This document shows, one piece after another, positions 1-9,530 of a stretch of DNA of 39,779 nucleotides. Numbering within the stretch: position 1 is the stretch's first letter; every line of letters starts with the position of its first letter. Below the pieces are notes generated by a model, which saw nothing but the letters and a program-made list of their open reading frames with translations, was not told the DNA's origin and ran no database searches. The stretch lies in assembly GCA_030158115.1 (NCBI GenBank), contig JAOATK010000027.1, positions 1 through 39,779 of the forward strand, written 5' to 3'. Made by a program: the position numbers and the translations under genes. The DNA comes from Legionella sp. (GTDB taxonomy: Bacteria; Pseudomonadota; Gammaproteobacteria; Legionellales; Legionellaceae).

Positions 1-1
1 T

Positions 2-31
2 GATGGGGAGGTGTAGATACATCTCCCCCAT
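2..31. terminator. Hairpin at the end of the ast operon
   Basis: An inverted repeat at 2-31 (GGGGAG-GTGTA paired with TACAT-CTCCCC) lies 27 bases beyond the astB stop. On the plus strand it is followed by a T-rich tail (ATTTTGTTTT), so it resembles a rho-independent terminator for a plus-strand gene ending left of the window. It could also end the leftward ast transcript, although the T tract on that side is not visible. The other side of the junction is outside the window. Confidence 0.4.
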
Positions 32-57
32 TTTGTTTTCCACATGATCTTCTCTAT

Positions 58-1404
58 TTACAATTGAAAAGGATAAATAGATCCAAGCTTTAGTATTTGA
101 GTCAATTCATCTAAGGCTTGAAAATTTTCATTAATCAACTGAGGATCAATTAAATCATTTACCGTAAGTTCCGTGCGATAATGTTTCAATACCCAGCTAT
201 CTAATGTATCCAATAATTGATTATTTACTAATACACCTTGATGCATAGCCTTTAGTTCCTTTTCATTTAAAGGAACACGTAATCTTAAGCAGGCAGGGCC
301 ACCGCCATTGCGCATACTTTGTTTTAGATCTAGAAAATGTACTGCACTAATCGGATTTCTGTTGTCAGAAATTAGCTCTTCAATACAACGGTTCACTCGC
401 TGATTATGTTCACATTCAGCTGGAGCAAGAAGAATCATTTCTTTTTGATGGGGGAGGGTGATTAATTGTGAGTTAAATAAATAGGATTCTACCGCATCTT
501 GAATACTGAGTTGTTCTTGAGAAATTTCTATCATATTTAATGGGAAAGTGGCTTTAATACGTAACTCATCAAGCACTGCATCTTGATTATAAAAAGCAGT
601 TTCATGTACTAAAAATACAGATTCATTCGCTACGGAAATGACGTCGTTGTGAAATACTCCCTGATCAATGGCAAGGGGGTTTTGTTGAGCAAAAATAATC
701 TGATTTTCTGATAATAAATGATTGCGTGCTATGGCCTCTGATGCTTCTTTTGTTTGGCGTGCAGGGTATTTCATCGGGCCAGGATTATCCTGAGCGCTAA
801 CAAAAGCCTTTTTGCCATAAATAAACAGATGAATTCCAGAGTCAGAGTGACTTTTGCACAGACGATTATGATTAGCAGCTCCTTCATCACCGGTTACACT
901 TGATCGCGGTAAAGGATCATGATGAGCAAAATAATCAGGGTTTGCAAAAATAAATTGCAATAAATCATGAGAAAAATCAGTTTCTTGATGACGATGTAAA
1001 TTACTTACTAAATTGGCAGCAGTAAAATGAGTTCTATTATCTTGTGTATCAACACTAGGTGACACAGTCGCCGCGTTAGCTGTCCACATGCTGGATGCGG
1101 AGTAACTGGCACTGAGTAATTCGGGCGCTGTTTGGTAGGCTTTTTTTAGCTGCTCAGATGGACTGCCTTGAAAACCTAATTGATGAAGTAGGTTAAGATT
1201 AGGGCGTTGGTGAGGTGGTAATACCCCTTGCTTTAATCCCATGTGATGTAACAAGCGCATTTTTGCAATGCCTTGTCTCGCCGCTGCCTGCGGATTTGAT
1301 GGGCTTCTTGCATTCTGAGTAGAAGCAACATTGCCTCGAGAAAGGCCTGCATAATGATGAGTAGGGCCTACTAGTCCATCCATATTTAATTCATAAACAG
1401 TCAT
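58..1404 (-). CDS. astB: N-succinylarginine dihydrolase (AstB)
   Basis: Second enzyme of the arginine succinyltransferase (AST) pathway: it hydrolyses N2-succinylarginine to N2-succinylornithine, two ammonia and CO2 in the cytoplasm. The 448-aa length matches the family (about 447 aa). The N-terminus ([16 protein letters not shown]), [20 protein letters not shown] and [11 protein letters not shown] are family signatures. They place the likely amidinotransferase-fold catalytic residues at about Glu174, His252 and Cys372. The ATG overlaps the astD stop as ATGA, which suggests translational coupling. It is the last gene of the operon inside the window. astC and astE are not seen here; they may lie elsewhere or be replaced. 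Confidence 0.97.
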   Translation of the reverse strand: MTVYELNMDGLVGPTHHYAGLSRGNVASTQNARSPSNPQAAARQGIAKMRLLHHMGLKQGVLPPHQRPNLNLLHQLGFQGSPSEQLKKAYQTAPELLSASYSASSMWTANAATVSPSVDTQDNRTHFTAANLVSNLHRHQETDFSHDLLQFIFANPDYFAHHDPLPRSSVTGDEGAANHNRLCKSHSDSGIHLFIYGKKAFVSAQDNPGPMKYPARQTKEASEAIARNHLLSENQIIFAQQNPLAIDQGVFHNDVISVANESVFLVHETAFYNQDAVLDELRIKATFPLNMIEISQEQLSIQDAVESYLFNSQLITLPHQKEMILLAPAECEHNQRVNRCIEELISDNRNPISAVHFLDLKQSMRNGGGPACLRLRVPLNEKELKAMHQGVLVNNQLLDTLDSWVLKHYRTELTVNDLIDPQLINENFQALDELTQILKLGSIYPFQL

Positions 1405-2879
1405 TTATTTTCCAACACGATGCCAGGTAGTAATTGAGCTGGCGTGGTTAAAAGAGGTTGTTCCATACTGGCTACTGGGTAGGCGCAATAATCTGCTGCA
1501 AAATAAGCGCTTGGCCGATGATTACCACTAAAGCCCACACCACCAAAAGGTAAGCTGCTTGCCGCACCTGTTGTGGGTCTATTCCAGTTAATAAGACCTG
1601 CTCGTATGCGTTGATAAAATTGCTGATAATGTTGTTTGCTATCGCTTAGTAACCCCGCGGCCAACCCATAACAAGTCTGATTCGCTAGATCGATTGCCTC
1701 ATCAAACTCCTTATAACGATAGATTTGTATTAGAGGCGCAAAAATTTCTTCATCTTGGGGATTTTTTACTTTGGACATATCAATAATTCCTGGCGATAAT
1801 AACCCTGTATTGTCCTTTAGAAGAGTCATTTCCAATAGGGATTCTCCACCCGCATCAATCAACATTTTTTGGCGGCTTAAGTGATTTAATGCTTGTGTGT
1901 GACTAATCACAGGTCCCATGAAGGGCTCTGGTTTTTGATCGTATGGACCTACTTTGACTTCTTGACATGCTTTAATTAACTGGCTTAAAAATCTATCCCC
2001 AAAGCTTGAGCTAGGAACAATAACTCTGCGAGCACAGGTACAGCGTTGGCCTGAGGTAATTAATGTGGACATTAATGTTTGATAGAGCGCCGCATTAAGA
2101 TCTTCGACTTCATCAATAATTAGGGGGTTATTCCCCCCCATTTCAAGCGCTAAAATGACCTCTGGCCTATGACTAAATTGTTGATGAATATTTAATCCTG
2201 TGTGATAGCTACCCGTAAAATACACGCCTTGAATAGGTTGAGCTAAAAGCTGCGATCCACAGCGCCCATCGCCTTGCAGGCAATTAATAACCCCTGGAGG
2301 TAAGCCGCTGTCATGCCAGCATTGGATAATTAATTCTGCAACGGCCGGAGCCTGTTCACTAGGCTTATAAAGAATAGTATTACCTGCTAAAAGAGCTGGA
2401 ACAATATGTCCGTTACTTAAATGCGCGGGAAAATTAAAAGCACCTAAAACCACAACAACCCCTTGAGGTTTAAAGCGTAAACATAAATTGGCTTCAGGCG
2501 TTATCGATTCTTTAGTGCCTGTACGCTCTTGGTATGCTTGAATGGATAATTTAATTTTTCCAATTACTGCCGTCACTTCCGTTTGAGCTTCCCATAAAGG
2601 TTTTCCAGTCTCTTGAGCAATTAATTGCACTAAAAGCTCACGGTTTTTTTCTATTTGTTCACCAAATTGTTGCACATAAAAAACACGTTGATTGAAATCA
2701 AGGGCAGACCAAGACATTAGAGATTGCGCAGCGGCTGTTGTTGCATTTGAAATGTCTTGTTCAGTTGCTTGAGGTCCTTCCCATAATACGGTGCCGTAAC
2801 TAGGATTCACTGACTCTAATTTGCGTCCAGCGTTTTTTACCCACTGCCCATTGATGTATTGTCCTTTGCCGTAACGCAT
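1401..2879 (-). CDS. astD: N-succinylglutamate 5-semialdehyde dehydrogenase (AstD)
   Basis: NAD-dependent aldehyde dehydrogenase that oxidises N-succinylglutamate semialdehyde to N-succinylglutamate in the AST pathway. The 492 aa are normal for AstD. The ALDH fold is complete: Asn149 in GAFNFP, Lys172 in YKPSE, Glu246 in LEMGGNNP and the nucleophile Cys280 in [11 protein letters not shown] good Shine-Dalgarno sequence (AGGAG) lies 6-7 bases before the ATG. It follows astA by 26 bp and overlaps astB by 4 bp. Membership of the ast operon, rather than ALDH homology alone, fixes the substrate assignment. Confidence 0.95.
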   Translation of the reverse strand: MRYGKGQYINGQWVKNAGRKLESVNPSYGTVLWEGPQATEQDISNATTAAAQSLMSWSALDFNQRVFYVQQFGEQIEKNRELLVQLIAQETGKPLWEAQTEVTAVIGKIKLSIQAYQERTGTKESITPEANLCLRFKPQGVVVVLGAFNFPAHLSNGHIVPALLAGNTILYKPSEQAPAVAELIIQCWHDSGLPPGVINCLQGDGRCGSQLLAQPIQGVYFTGSYHTGLNIHQQFSHRPEVILALEMGGNNPLIIDEVEDLNAALYQTLMSTLITSGQRCTCARRVIVPSSSFGDRFLSQLIKACQEVKVGPYDQKPEPFMGPVISHTQALNHLSRQKMLIDAGGESLLEMTLLKDNTGLLSPGIIDMSKVKNPQDEEIFAPLIQIYRYKEFDEAIDLANQTCYGLAAGLLSDSKQHYQQFYQRIRAGLINWNRPTTGAASSLPFGGVGFSGNHRPSAYFAADYCAYPVASMEQPLLTTPAQLLPGIVLENK

Positions 2880-2905
2880 TATTTTCTCCTGGAATGTGGT
2901 CCTAT

Positions 2906-3922
2906 TTACAAGGGCGCAATGCGTAGTGCATCACCACATTGAACATTAAGAGTTTGAGCTGTATCTCTACTAATAGTACCGGTATGGTCCATATCATTGA
3001 TTTCAATATTTCCAATTGTTGCACGAAAAGCTAATTGTGGATTGGCTAATAAATAAGAAGCACTACTCACTTCATCACATAGTTTTTTAATCGTGACAAT
3101 ACAGCTTGCTTCGATGGTTTTAATTTTTGATAAAGGTGCCTCCAGGGTGGGGCCCGCATCAAAAATATCAATATAGTTATTACATCGAAAGCCTTCTTGA
3201 TGCAAGATATTCATTGCAGGAAGAGTAGATGGATGAGGCTTGCCTATGACTGCTTGGGCTTTGGGTGATAATAAATTAACATAAATAGGATGATGGGGCA
3301 TTAAATCGGCAATAAACTGTTTATCTGTGGCAAGAGTCAGGCGATCTGCCTCCGCATAAGGCATATGAAAGAAATGGTTTCCAACTTCATTCCAAAAAGG
3401 AGATTGACCTTGTTCATCAGAAACACCACGCATGTCGGCAATGACGGTAGAAGCAAACCGCTCAGGGAATTGAGCCATAAATAGAAAGCGAGCTTTAGAG
3501 AGTAATAAGCCATTATTATTTTTTCTGTATTCATGACTCAAAAAAAGAGTACATATTTCGCTTAAGCCTTGATTGTCGTTGACTAAATTTAACATCTCAT
3601 AGTCGTTGCGGATTCCTAAAGAAGGGCATAAGCGCGTGCGTTTAGAAATTTTATAAGAGTAAAAGGGCGTTTCATATCCGGTAGTTGATTCAATAGCAGA
3701 GATACCTACTATTTCTTGGGTATGTTGATTTTCTAAAACAAAAAGGTAATATTCACCTAGACGCTCACTAATGCCTTTTTTATAAGAATCGGTAGACCAT
3801 TTAATCCGTTTTTTTAATAATTTTTTATCCTTAGGAAGAGTGGTCATGCCTATGCCACTTTGCTCTGCTAAGTGGTGAATTGCATCTAAATCTGAATCAA
3901 GTACATTGCGAAATAATATCAT
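2906..3922 (-). CDS. astA: Arginine N-succinyltransferase (AstA)
   Basis: First committed step of the AST pathway: transfers succinyl from succinyl-CoA to the alpha-amino group of L-arginine. The 338 aa are close to the usual 340-345, with a GNAT-like N-terminal half. Family landmarks are visible in order: SEICTLFLS, a [13 protein letters not shown]-type helix, [22 protein letters not shown] and the C-terminal [12 protein letters not shown] segment. The start codon overlaps the stop of the upstream M20 peptidase gene as ATGA, so the two are probably co-translated. A single astA is present; there is no duplicated aruF/aruG pair as in Pseudomonas. Confidence 0.95.
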   Translation of the reverse strand: MILFRNVLDSDLDAIHHLAEQSGIGMTTLPKDKKLLKKRIKWSTDSYKKGISERLGEYYLFVLENQHTQEIVGISAIESTTGYETPFYSYKISKRTRLCPSLGIRNDYEMLNLVNDNQGLSEICTLFLSHEYRKNNNGLLLSKARFLFMAQFPERFASTVIADMRGVSDEQGQSPFWNEVGNHFFHMPYAEADRLTLATDKQFIADLMPHHPIYVNLLSPKAQAVIGKPHPSTLPAMNILHQEGFRCNNYIDIFDAGPTLEAPLSKIKTIEASCIVTIKKLCDEVSSASYLLANPQLAFRATIGNIEINDMDHTGTISRDTAQTLNVQCGDALRIAPL

Positions 3923-5142
3923 TTTTTTAGATCCTCTAAACCACCCTCTGCTAAATCAAGCAACAGGAGAGCACTCAGCGACGCGCGTTCGGATAAGCTA
4001 TCAAGAAGAATATATTCTTCAGGACTGTGGATAGCGCCACCCCTAACACCTAGGGTATCTAAAACAGGCACACCATGCTGGGCAAGATTATTTCCATCGC
4101 AACAACCGCCGCTATCTTTCCAATCAACGGATAAACCCAGTTCTTTGCCTAAGCGTTGAACGCGATGAAATAAACGCTCGGTACCAGAGCATACTCGCTT
4201 GACAGGTCGACCAAAATCACCATGTAAAGCTAAGGAATAGTCTGGACGTTTTAATTTCATCATAATGTTATCCAGTTCATTTCTAACCCAATGTTCGTCT
4301 TCAGAACGACTAATGCGAATATCTAATTTTGCGACTGCCTTATCAGGAACCACATTGAGAGCCTCACCGCCAGCAATTTTTCCTATATTGATGGTTATGC
4401 CCTCTCGTTGACCATTGAGGGCATGTATTTTATGGATGGCCTCAGCTAAGTAGCAGATAGCATTTCGCCCTTGTTCAAAGGCCCTGCCAACATGAGCTGA
4501 TTTTCCATGAGCTATTAGTGTAAGCTTGCCGCTTCCTCTACGGTTTTTAGCAAGCGTTCCTGTTTCAGTCATAGCGGGTTCGTAAACTAATGCCGCCTGA
4601 TAATTTTTAGCAATTTTATTAAAAAAAATGCTAGAGGCAGGTGAGCCTATTTCTTCATCTGCATTGATAACAACATCCCATCCTAATGTTGCTGAATGCC
4701 CATTTTGCTCAAAAGCAGCTAAGGCATGCAACATAACAATTAAGCCTCCTTTCATGTCTGCTACACCTGGGCCATTAATACAATTATCATTAAGATAAGT
4801 CAGTTTTTGAAATAAGCTTTTAGCGTCATATACTGTATCCATATGTCCACTTAGTAAGATGCGTCTTTTTAAATGAGGTCGTTTTCTAATAAAGAGAAGA
4901 TCACCGCAACTTTGTAGGGCCGTATCTCCAGACATATTGATTATAGATAGGGGGTGGGCTTTATTGATTTGAATGTCATCGGCTATAGGTCCATAGACAG
5001 ATTGTAGGGCTTGTGACATGTGAGCAAGCCCCTCTAGATTGGTAGTACCCGAATTGATATTACAAAATTGATGGAGCTGCTTTTCCATTATTTTTTGTTG
5101 GCTTTTTATATTACTGATAAGGTCCTGATATGAATTAGACAT
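3919..5142 (-). CDS. M20-family metallohydrolase, glutamate-carboxypeptidase-like, first gene of the ast operon
   Basis: Zinc-dependent M20 amidohydrolase of 407 aa, most like carboxypeptidase G2 and the ArgE/DapE group. Metal and catalytic residues are all visible: His100 and Asp102 (GHMDTV), Asp129 (GVADMKGG), Glu163-Glu164 (NADEEIGS), Glu188 (YEPA) and His372 (AIHSPEEY). A dimerisation domain is inserted at about 200-310. There is no signal peptide, so it is probably cytoplasmic. It heads the operon and overlaps astA by 4 bp. The family cleaves N-acylated glutamate or related amide bonds, and the last AST step is hydrolysis of N-succinylglutamate. It may therefore stand in for AstE; that role is inference, and a general dipeptidase or deacylase is the alternative. 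Confidence 0.85.
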   Translation of the reverse strand: MSNSYQDLISNIKSQQKIMEKQLHQFCNINSGTTNLEGLAHMSQALQSVYGPIADDIQINKAHPLSIINMSGDTALQSCGDLLFIRKRPHLKRRILLSGHMDTVYDAKSLFQKLTYLNDNCINGPGVADMKGGLIVMLHALAAFEQNGHSATLGWDVVINADEEIGSPASSIFFNKIAKNYQAALVYEPAMTETGTLAKNRRGSGKLTLIAHGKSAHVGRAFEQGRNAICYLAEAIHKIHALNGQREGITINIGKIAGGEALNVVPDKAVAKLDIRISRSEDEHWVRNELDNIMMKLKRPDYSLALHGDFGRPVKRVCSGTERLFHRVQRLGKELGLSVDWKDSGGCCDGNNLAQHGVPVLDTLGVRGGAIHSPEEYILLDSLSERASLSALLLLDLAEGGLEDLKK

Positions 5143-5169
5143 GTATTAACTCTAAAATAGGTTACTGAT

Positions 5170-5215
5170 AGTTGCACGGTTCACTGCCATGTAGATTGGG
5201 CCGTGACCCAACAAT
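5170..5215. repeat. Degenerate copy of a dispersed intergenic repeat
   Basis: The stretch CACTGCCAT-GTAGATTGGGCCGTGACCCAAC shares its order of blocks (ACTGCCAT, GTAGxTTGGG, GACCCAA) with the better preserved copy at 33600-33655. TTGGG (5196-5200) and CCCAA (5207-5211) form a short hairpin. It fills the gap between the M20 gene and its upstream neighbour and could act as a weak transcript terminator. The relationship is by eye and the copy is eroded. Confidence 0.35.
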
Positions 5216-5261
5216 ACTCTTAATGGTTATTATTCATGTTGTTGATGAGATTTATCCTTCT

Positions 5262-6512
5262 CTAAAATGTGGATGACACAGGCGTTAGTTCTGGTGGTGG
5301 TGTCCCTGCTCTACTGTGAGGAGGTGAAGCCATAAAGCCTATTTTATCCAATAATTGGTCACTTCGTTTTTCTGATGCCTCTTTAATAAGTGGTGCAAGT
5401 TCTCTAAGACTGGCAAGTAGTTCACCATGATCAGCGACAAGCTGTTGTTGTCGTTCTAAACTTTCTTGTAGTTGTCCTCTGACCGATGCAAAGTCAGATT
5501 CTGTATTACTCATACTCGTTGCAAATCCTATTAAATTGGGATTGCCACTACTTAAAAATTGACTCACTCTCTCCTGAAATGCAGCTCGTTGCATTCGATC
5601 GCCCATTAAAGTAGTTGAAAGCGTTGTTACCGTCTGATTCAAAGTTGCTACAAAGGCATTGGCTTGTTGCAGTTTTGCTTCTAAATCTGCCTTTGCCTGT
5701 GTTAAGGCCATATTATGTTCTGAAAGTTTAACGATACATTGTTGATGAGCTTCACGGGTTTCTTGCATGTCTTTTTGTGTTTTTTCAAAGAGTGCTTGGT
5801 TTCTTTCTTCGCCTTCTGTGTATTTAGTTACAAGTGTTTGTAGGTCTATTTCATATTTGCGTAGATGTTCTTCCGTTATTTCAAAGCTTTGAATCTGCTG
5901 TTTTAGTGTATATACCTGCTCTCCCAATCCTTCTATTATACCGGATAAAAGTCGATTTTCTTTTTGGAAATTTTCAACTTCTACGTGCAATCTTTGTCGC
6001 ACCGCATCCAATGCAGAAATAGTTAATACGAGTGCATCAGTGATACCAAAAATACCTTTTTTTAGCTTTTCAGTAAATTCTTGGCTGTGTGTCGAGTCAT
6101 CAAAAAGTATTGCTGTACCTATAGAGGTGCTTACACTTAGACCTATTAAAAAACCGATATTAGCAATAAAACCTACAGCCAGAGGCGACCCGGATACGGC
6201 AAGCCATGCTCCAATACGCTCCCACCAGGTAAGTTTAGTCCAAGCATTGCTTAAGTACCTGAAAAGACTTGGGTTTTCATCTAGTGAATCAATGATTGCA
6301 GTCATGCTCTCGCGGACTTGGATGATAAGCACTGAGGATGAGGCTATGCTTGCAAGACCAGTTGGGGATTGCTCTGGGTTAAATATAATATCTTGGGCTG
6401 CTTCTGGAAATTTTAATTCATCTAGGGTTTCTTTTATTTTCTGACGGTCAATGATTGCTTCTATCTCATCTGATGAAGAGCTAATTTTAGGTTCGCTTGC
6501 CTTAATAACCAT
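5262..6512 (-). CDS. Unknown protein with a membrane hairpin and long coiled coils; candidate Dot/Icm effector (LegC/IncA-like layout)
   Basis: The specific family of this 416-aa protein is not recognised. A hydrophilic N-terminal region (1-95) precedes a hydrophobic stretch at about 98-137 (WLAVSGSP, then FIANIGFLIGLSV) long enough for two tightly linked membrane helices. Heptad-rich, Glu/Gln/Lys-rich sequence at about 165-320 and 335-390 predicts extended coiled coils. The tail is Pro/Ser/Thr-rich (RAGTPPPELTPVSS). There is no Sec signal. A membrane hairpin followed by coiled coil is the layout of Legionella LegC2/LegC7-type and chlamydial Inc-type proteins that act on host vesicle fusion, so a secreted role is plausible but inferred. 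The start is supported by GGAAG about 6 bases upstream. The next gene upstream on the same strand is also effector-like. Confidence 0.7.
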   Translation of the reverse strand: MVIKASEPKISSSSDEIEAIIDRQKIKETLDELKFPEAAQDIIFNPEQSPTGLASIASSSVLIIQVRESMTAIIDSLDENPSLFRYLSNAWTKLTWWERIGAWLAVSGSPLAVGFIANIGFLIGLSVSTSIGTAILFDDSTHSQEFTEKLKKGIFGITDALVLTISALDAVRQRLHVEVENFQKENRLLSGIIEGLGEQVYTLKQQIQSFEITEEHLRKYEIDLQTLVTKYTEGEERNQALFEKTQKDMQETREAHQQCIVKLSEHNMALTQAKADLEAKLQQANAFVATLNQTVTTLSTTLMGDRMQRAAFQERVSQFLSSGNPNLIGFATSMSNTESDFASVRGQLQESLERQQQLVADHGELLASLRELAPLIKEASEKRSDQLLDKIGFMASPPHSRAGTPPPELTPVSSTF

Positions 6513-6758
6513 GATCGCTTCCTTTTTTTGGCCTAGAAAAAATCAGCATTATGTAGAAGCCCCTAAGATGCAACCGTTTTTTCTAGGTTTAAGAAACTCC
6601 TTATGATTCTTATTTTTAACCACAAAAGAGTTTATAAGCAAGTAAAAAAATAGTATTTATTGATTTGAACTGCTCACGCATTGGGTGATGAGTGGTCAAA
6701 AAGAAAGGGGCATATTTTGCGAGAGTAGCTGCTTAGCATTGGAGTAAACAGGAGTAGT

Positions 6759-8618
6759 TCACACACAACTGGTTGGATTCACTGAGATAAGCTCTGTAAT
6801 TTTCTTTGATAAGAGGTTGTGTTGTGATGAAAATAAACCACAATTACTGAGAGCAATACCATGGGTAATGAATTTTTTAGAATATCCAAAAGATGGCAGG
6901 TAAATTAGAGCACCCAAGAAGATCTCCATCATCCCTCCAATAACCATTAATAAAGGATGTTTTACTTTTAGTTCAAGAGCTAAATTTTGATATTGCTGAA
7001 CTAATTTGGAGGAGGGAAGGAGTAAATTTTGTGAGGTTAGAGAAAGTAATTCAACAAGTAATTTAAGATCACTACCTTGTTTTTTACTTAATTTTTCAAT
7101 CGAAACTAGAAGGTTAATACTAGCAGCACGAATGATTGCCTTATCTTCTGGTAGAGAATTAAATTCTTCTAAGATCTGCTTTTGTCTTATCTTAAAAAGT
7201 TGTTTGATACGATCATTAGGGCAGTGAAAATCGCGCCAGTAAATTAACCAGAGTTTATCTTTGTCAGCCTTTAACTGTTCATAGTTTGCATTCACGTAAG
7301 AATCTAAAGCATTCCATATTATTTGACGATGAAAGTTCATGCCTCTGCCCTTAACAGAGGCTGCCGCAGCATCTAATGCACATTCAAACTCATCTCGTTG
7401 CATGGCTTTGTTTAACTCAAAAGATTTCATCAAGTTAAAATAAGCTGAAGATACAGCCCCTCTATCTATGGCGTCTTTGCATGAAAAATTATAACTTTTC
7501 GGAGAAACTTTATTAATGATAAAATTGGTTAGCTCATATTTTATAAAATGAAGCCAGATAGCTTGTTTTTGAGCTGTTGATAAAGAAATCTCAGGATGAA
7601 CTCCATGCGCTTTAAAACTTTCTATGAGTAAATTAGTTAATATTATTTTTTCCTGGCTGGGCGTTTGAAATAATAACTGTCGTGTCTGCTGACTAATTCT
7701 AAAATCAGAAATACCACTTTGATGCGTCTTGCCCTGTGCCACCACAAGTAACTCGTTAAAGACTTGCGAATAAGATTGTTTATCATTTGTAATTTTATAG
7801 CTAGACTCAGTCATTAAACCCTTATGAGCAGGAAGTGTTATGACTATGATTTTCAGATTTGGGTCTTTTTCTAATTCATGGAGCGCATTAGTTAAATCTT
7901 TTTCTTTAGAACCTGGAATATCAAAAGTATGTCTATTGTAGGCTAGATTATTAAAATAAATGTGAACGACTTTGTATTCTGAAGAGAATTTTCTAGCTCT
8001 TGTTTTTAGCCATCTTACAAACAGTGGACTAACCCGGGGCTTTCCGTTATGGCGCTGTGCTTGGGTGGAAAAGCGATATTCAATAGGGGCGTCGGCATTT
8101 GTATACGCGCACTTTTTAATAGTTGGGATATTTGTTCCAAATTGAGGCTTAAAATTAGAGGTTAAGAAACTGGTGATAAGATTAAATAAACTTTGAGTAT
8201 CACAAGGAGAAAGATGATTGGTTGTTTTCAAGGGATCTTTAAGTTGGGTTTGAATTTTTTTACTAGGATTACCTTTTTGTGAAATAATATGATTGAGCCA
8301 TCCCATCTGAGCTTTATCAAGTATCTCATTGTTATTGTGATAAATTGCTTCAATAAGATCGTCTAGTGCGGCATCTTCTGTAGGAGAAAGATGACTATTT
8401 TGTTCGATAATTTTTTCTAAAGCGGCGATATTGACTGAATATAAATCACCATAGGGTGTCTTTTCATCGTAGGGCTTAGCAATTAATTCCTTTATTTCAG
8501 CAAATCGAGGAAGTTTCTGGATAATTAAATCATTAATTACGTCATTTAATTGAAAAAGATAAGCATAACAGTTGCGATTATGCATCGCATCACTGGATAT
8601 TTTTTCCACTGAGTCCAT
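6759..8618 (-). CDS. Unknown 619-aa protein with CX5R phosphatase-like motif and C-terminal membrane segment; candidate effector
   Basis: No family is confidently recognised. The most telling feature is NFSCKDAIDRGAVSSAY: Cys380 and Arg386 form a CX5R loop followed by Gly, with the Lys-Asp spacing seen in CKxxKDR-type phosphoinositide phosphatases (SopB/IpgD and Legionella SidF/SidP). A hydrophobic segment at about 554-576 (LLMVIGGMMEIFLGALIYL) followed by a basic patch could anchor the protein; SidF also has C-terminal membrane segments. There is no signal peptide and the rest is largely alpha-helical and polar. The start is the longest option and its Shine-Dalgarno is weak; Met12 is an alternative. 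Expression as the upstream partner of the coiled-coil gene is possible, but 246 bp separate them. The phosphatase call is inference from one motif plus layout. Confidence 0.65.
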   Translation of the reverse strand: MDSVEKISSDAMHNRNCYAYLFQLNDVINDLIIQKLPRFAEIKELIAKPYDEKTPYGDLYSVNIAALEKIIEQNSHLSPTEDAALDDLIEAIYHNNNEILDKAQMGWLNHIISQKGNPSKKIQTQLKDPLKTTNHLSPCDTQSLFNLITSFLTSNFKPQFGTNIPTIKKCAYTNADAPIEYRFSTQAQRHNGKPRVSPLFVRWLKTRARKFSSEYKVVHIYFNNLAYNRHTFDIPGSKEKDLTNALHELEKDPNLKIIVITLPAHKGLMTESSYKITNDKQSYSQVFNELLVVAQGKTHQSGISDFRISQQTRQLLFQTPSQEKIILTNLLIESFKAHGVHPEISLSTAQKQAIWLHFIKYELTNFIINKVSPKSYNFSCKDAIDRGAVSSAYFNLMKSFELNKAMQRDEFECALDAAAASVKGRGMNFHRQIIWNALDSYVNANYEQLKADKDKLWLIYWRDFHCPNDRIKQLFKIRQKQILEEFNSLPEDKAIIRAASINLLVSIEKLSKKQGSDLKLLVELLSLTSQNLLLPSSKLVQQYQNLALELKVKHPLLMVIGGMMEIFLGALIYLPSFGYSKKFITHGIALSNCGLFSSQHNLLSKKITELISVNPTSCV

Positions 8619-8765
8619 TTAGTCCATCATATTGTCTCAAGATAGAGCACTATACCAATAAAATGAGTAAAAATGAAGGAGGTCTAATTATTTTTAAAGG
8701 GGAAATCTATCTAAGCGTTTAGAAGAGTAAAAAGCAATAGCGAAGAGGAAGTATCTTCAGGTAGA

Positions 8766-9497
8766 ATGAGCATTAAAATTTCTGGACTTATTGCTATCAT
8801 GATAAATGACAAGTCAACAATTAACACAGCTGAAGTCAATAAATTTGCTCAGCATGCGACACATTGGTGGGATAAAGAAGGACCACTCAAGACTTTGCAT
8901 GACATTAACGCAACCCGCTTGGATTTTATTACTCAACACACGCAATTAACCAATCTAGCTGTTTTAGATATAGGTTGTGGGGGTGGTATTTTATGTGAAG
9001 CAATGGCCAAAGCAGGGGCAAAGGTGACGGGTATTGATGCAGAATGTGATGCCATTCGTATAGCGCAAGAGCATGCAAAAAAAAACCAGTTAACGATAGA
9101 GTATTTTTGTACACCCGTCGAGCAGTATAACAGTGAACGTTATGATGTCATTAGCTGCATGGAAATGTTGGAGCATGTAGAAAATCCAGTGATGGTATTA
9201 GAGCATTGTAAGCGTTTGTTAAAACCAGGAGGCTTTTTGTTTTTATCAACGATTAGTAGAACTCTTAAGGCTTATGCTAGTGCCATTATTGCGGCTGAAT
9301 ATGTGCTTAATTTACTCCCTAGACAAACCCATGATTACAGTAAATTTATTAAGCCTAGTGAGTTAGTTGCAATGGGTCGCGCGTTTGATTTCAATTTAAT
9401 TGAAATGAAGGGAATGAACTACAATCCAATTTTAAGAACAGCCTCATTAAGTTCTGATATGACAGTTAATTATTTATTAGCAATGCGCAATGATTAG
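8766..9497 (+). CDS. ubiG: Ubiquinone biosynthesis O-methyltransferase (UbiG)
   Basis: SAM-dependent O-methyltransferase that carries out both O-methylations of ubiquinone synthesis. Family landmarks: ATHWWDKEGPLKTLHDIN near the N-terminus, the SAM-binding LDIGCGGGILCEAMAKAGA (Gly-rich loop at 70-74), the acidic GIDAE at the end of beta 2, and CMEMLEHV. The 243-aa form starts after an AGGT sequence. Met12 (8799) would give 232 aa, closer to the usual N-terminus, but has no clear ribosome site, so the start is uncertain. It is a single gene between divergent and convergent neighbours. Confidence 0.95.
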   Translation: MSIKISGLIAIMINDKSTINTAEVNKFAQHATHWWDKEGPLKTLHDINATRLDFITQHTQLTNLAVLDIGCGGGILCEAMAKAGAKVTGIDAECDAIRIAQEHAKKNQLTIEYFCTPVEQYNSERYDVISCMEMLEHVENPVMVLEHCKRLLKPGGFLFLSTISRTLKAYASAIIAAEYVLNLLPRQTHDYSKFIKPSELVAMGRAFDFNLIEMKGMNYNPILRTASLSSDMTVNYLLAMRND

Positions 9498-9530
9498 ATC
9501 TAACACAGTGTGGCATTAAGCGAAACGACC

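Noticed and set aside
6040-6444. 134-codon open frame on the plus strand.
   Set aside because: It lies wholly opposite the coiled-coil gene, has no ribosome site and no recognisable protein features.
6513-6758. Possible gene or RNA in the 246-bp gap between the two effector-like genes.
   Set aside because: AT-rich, no ORF, and only a weak hairpin near 6671-6693; probably holds the promoter of the coiled-coil gene.
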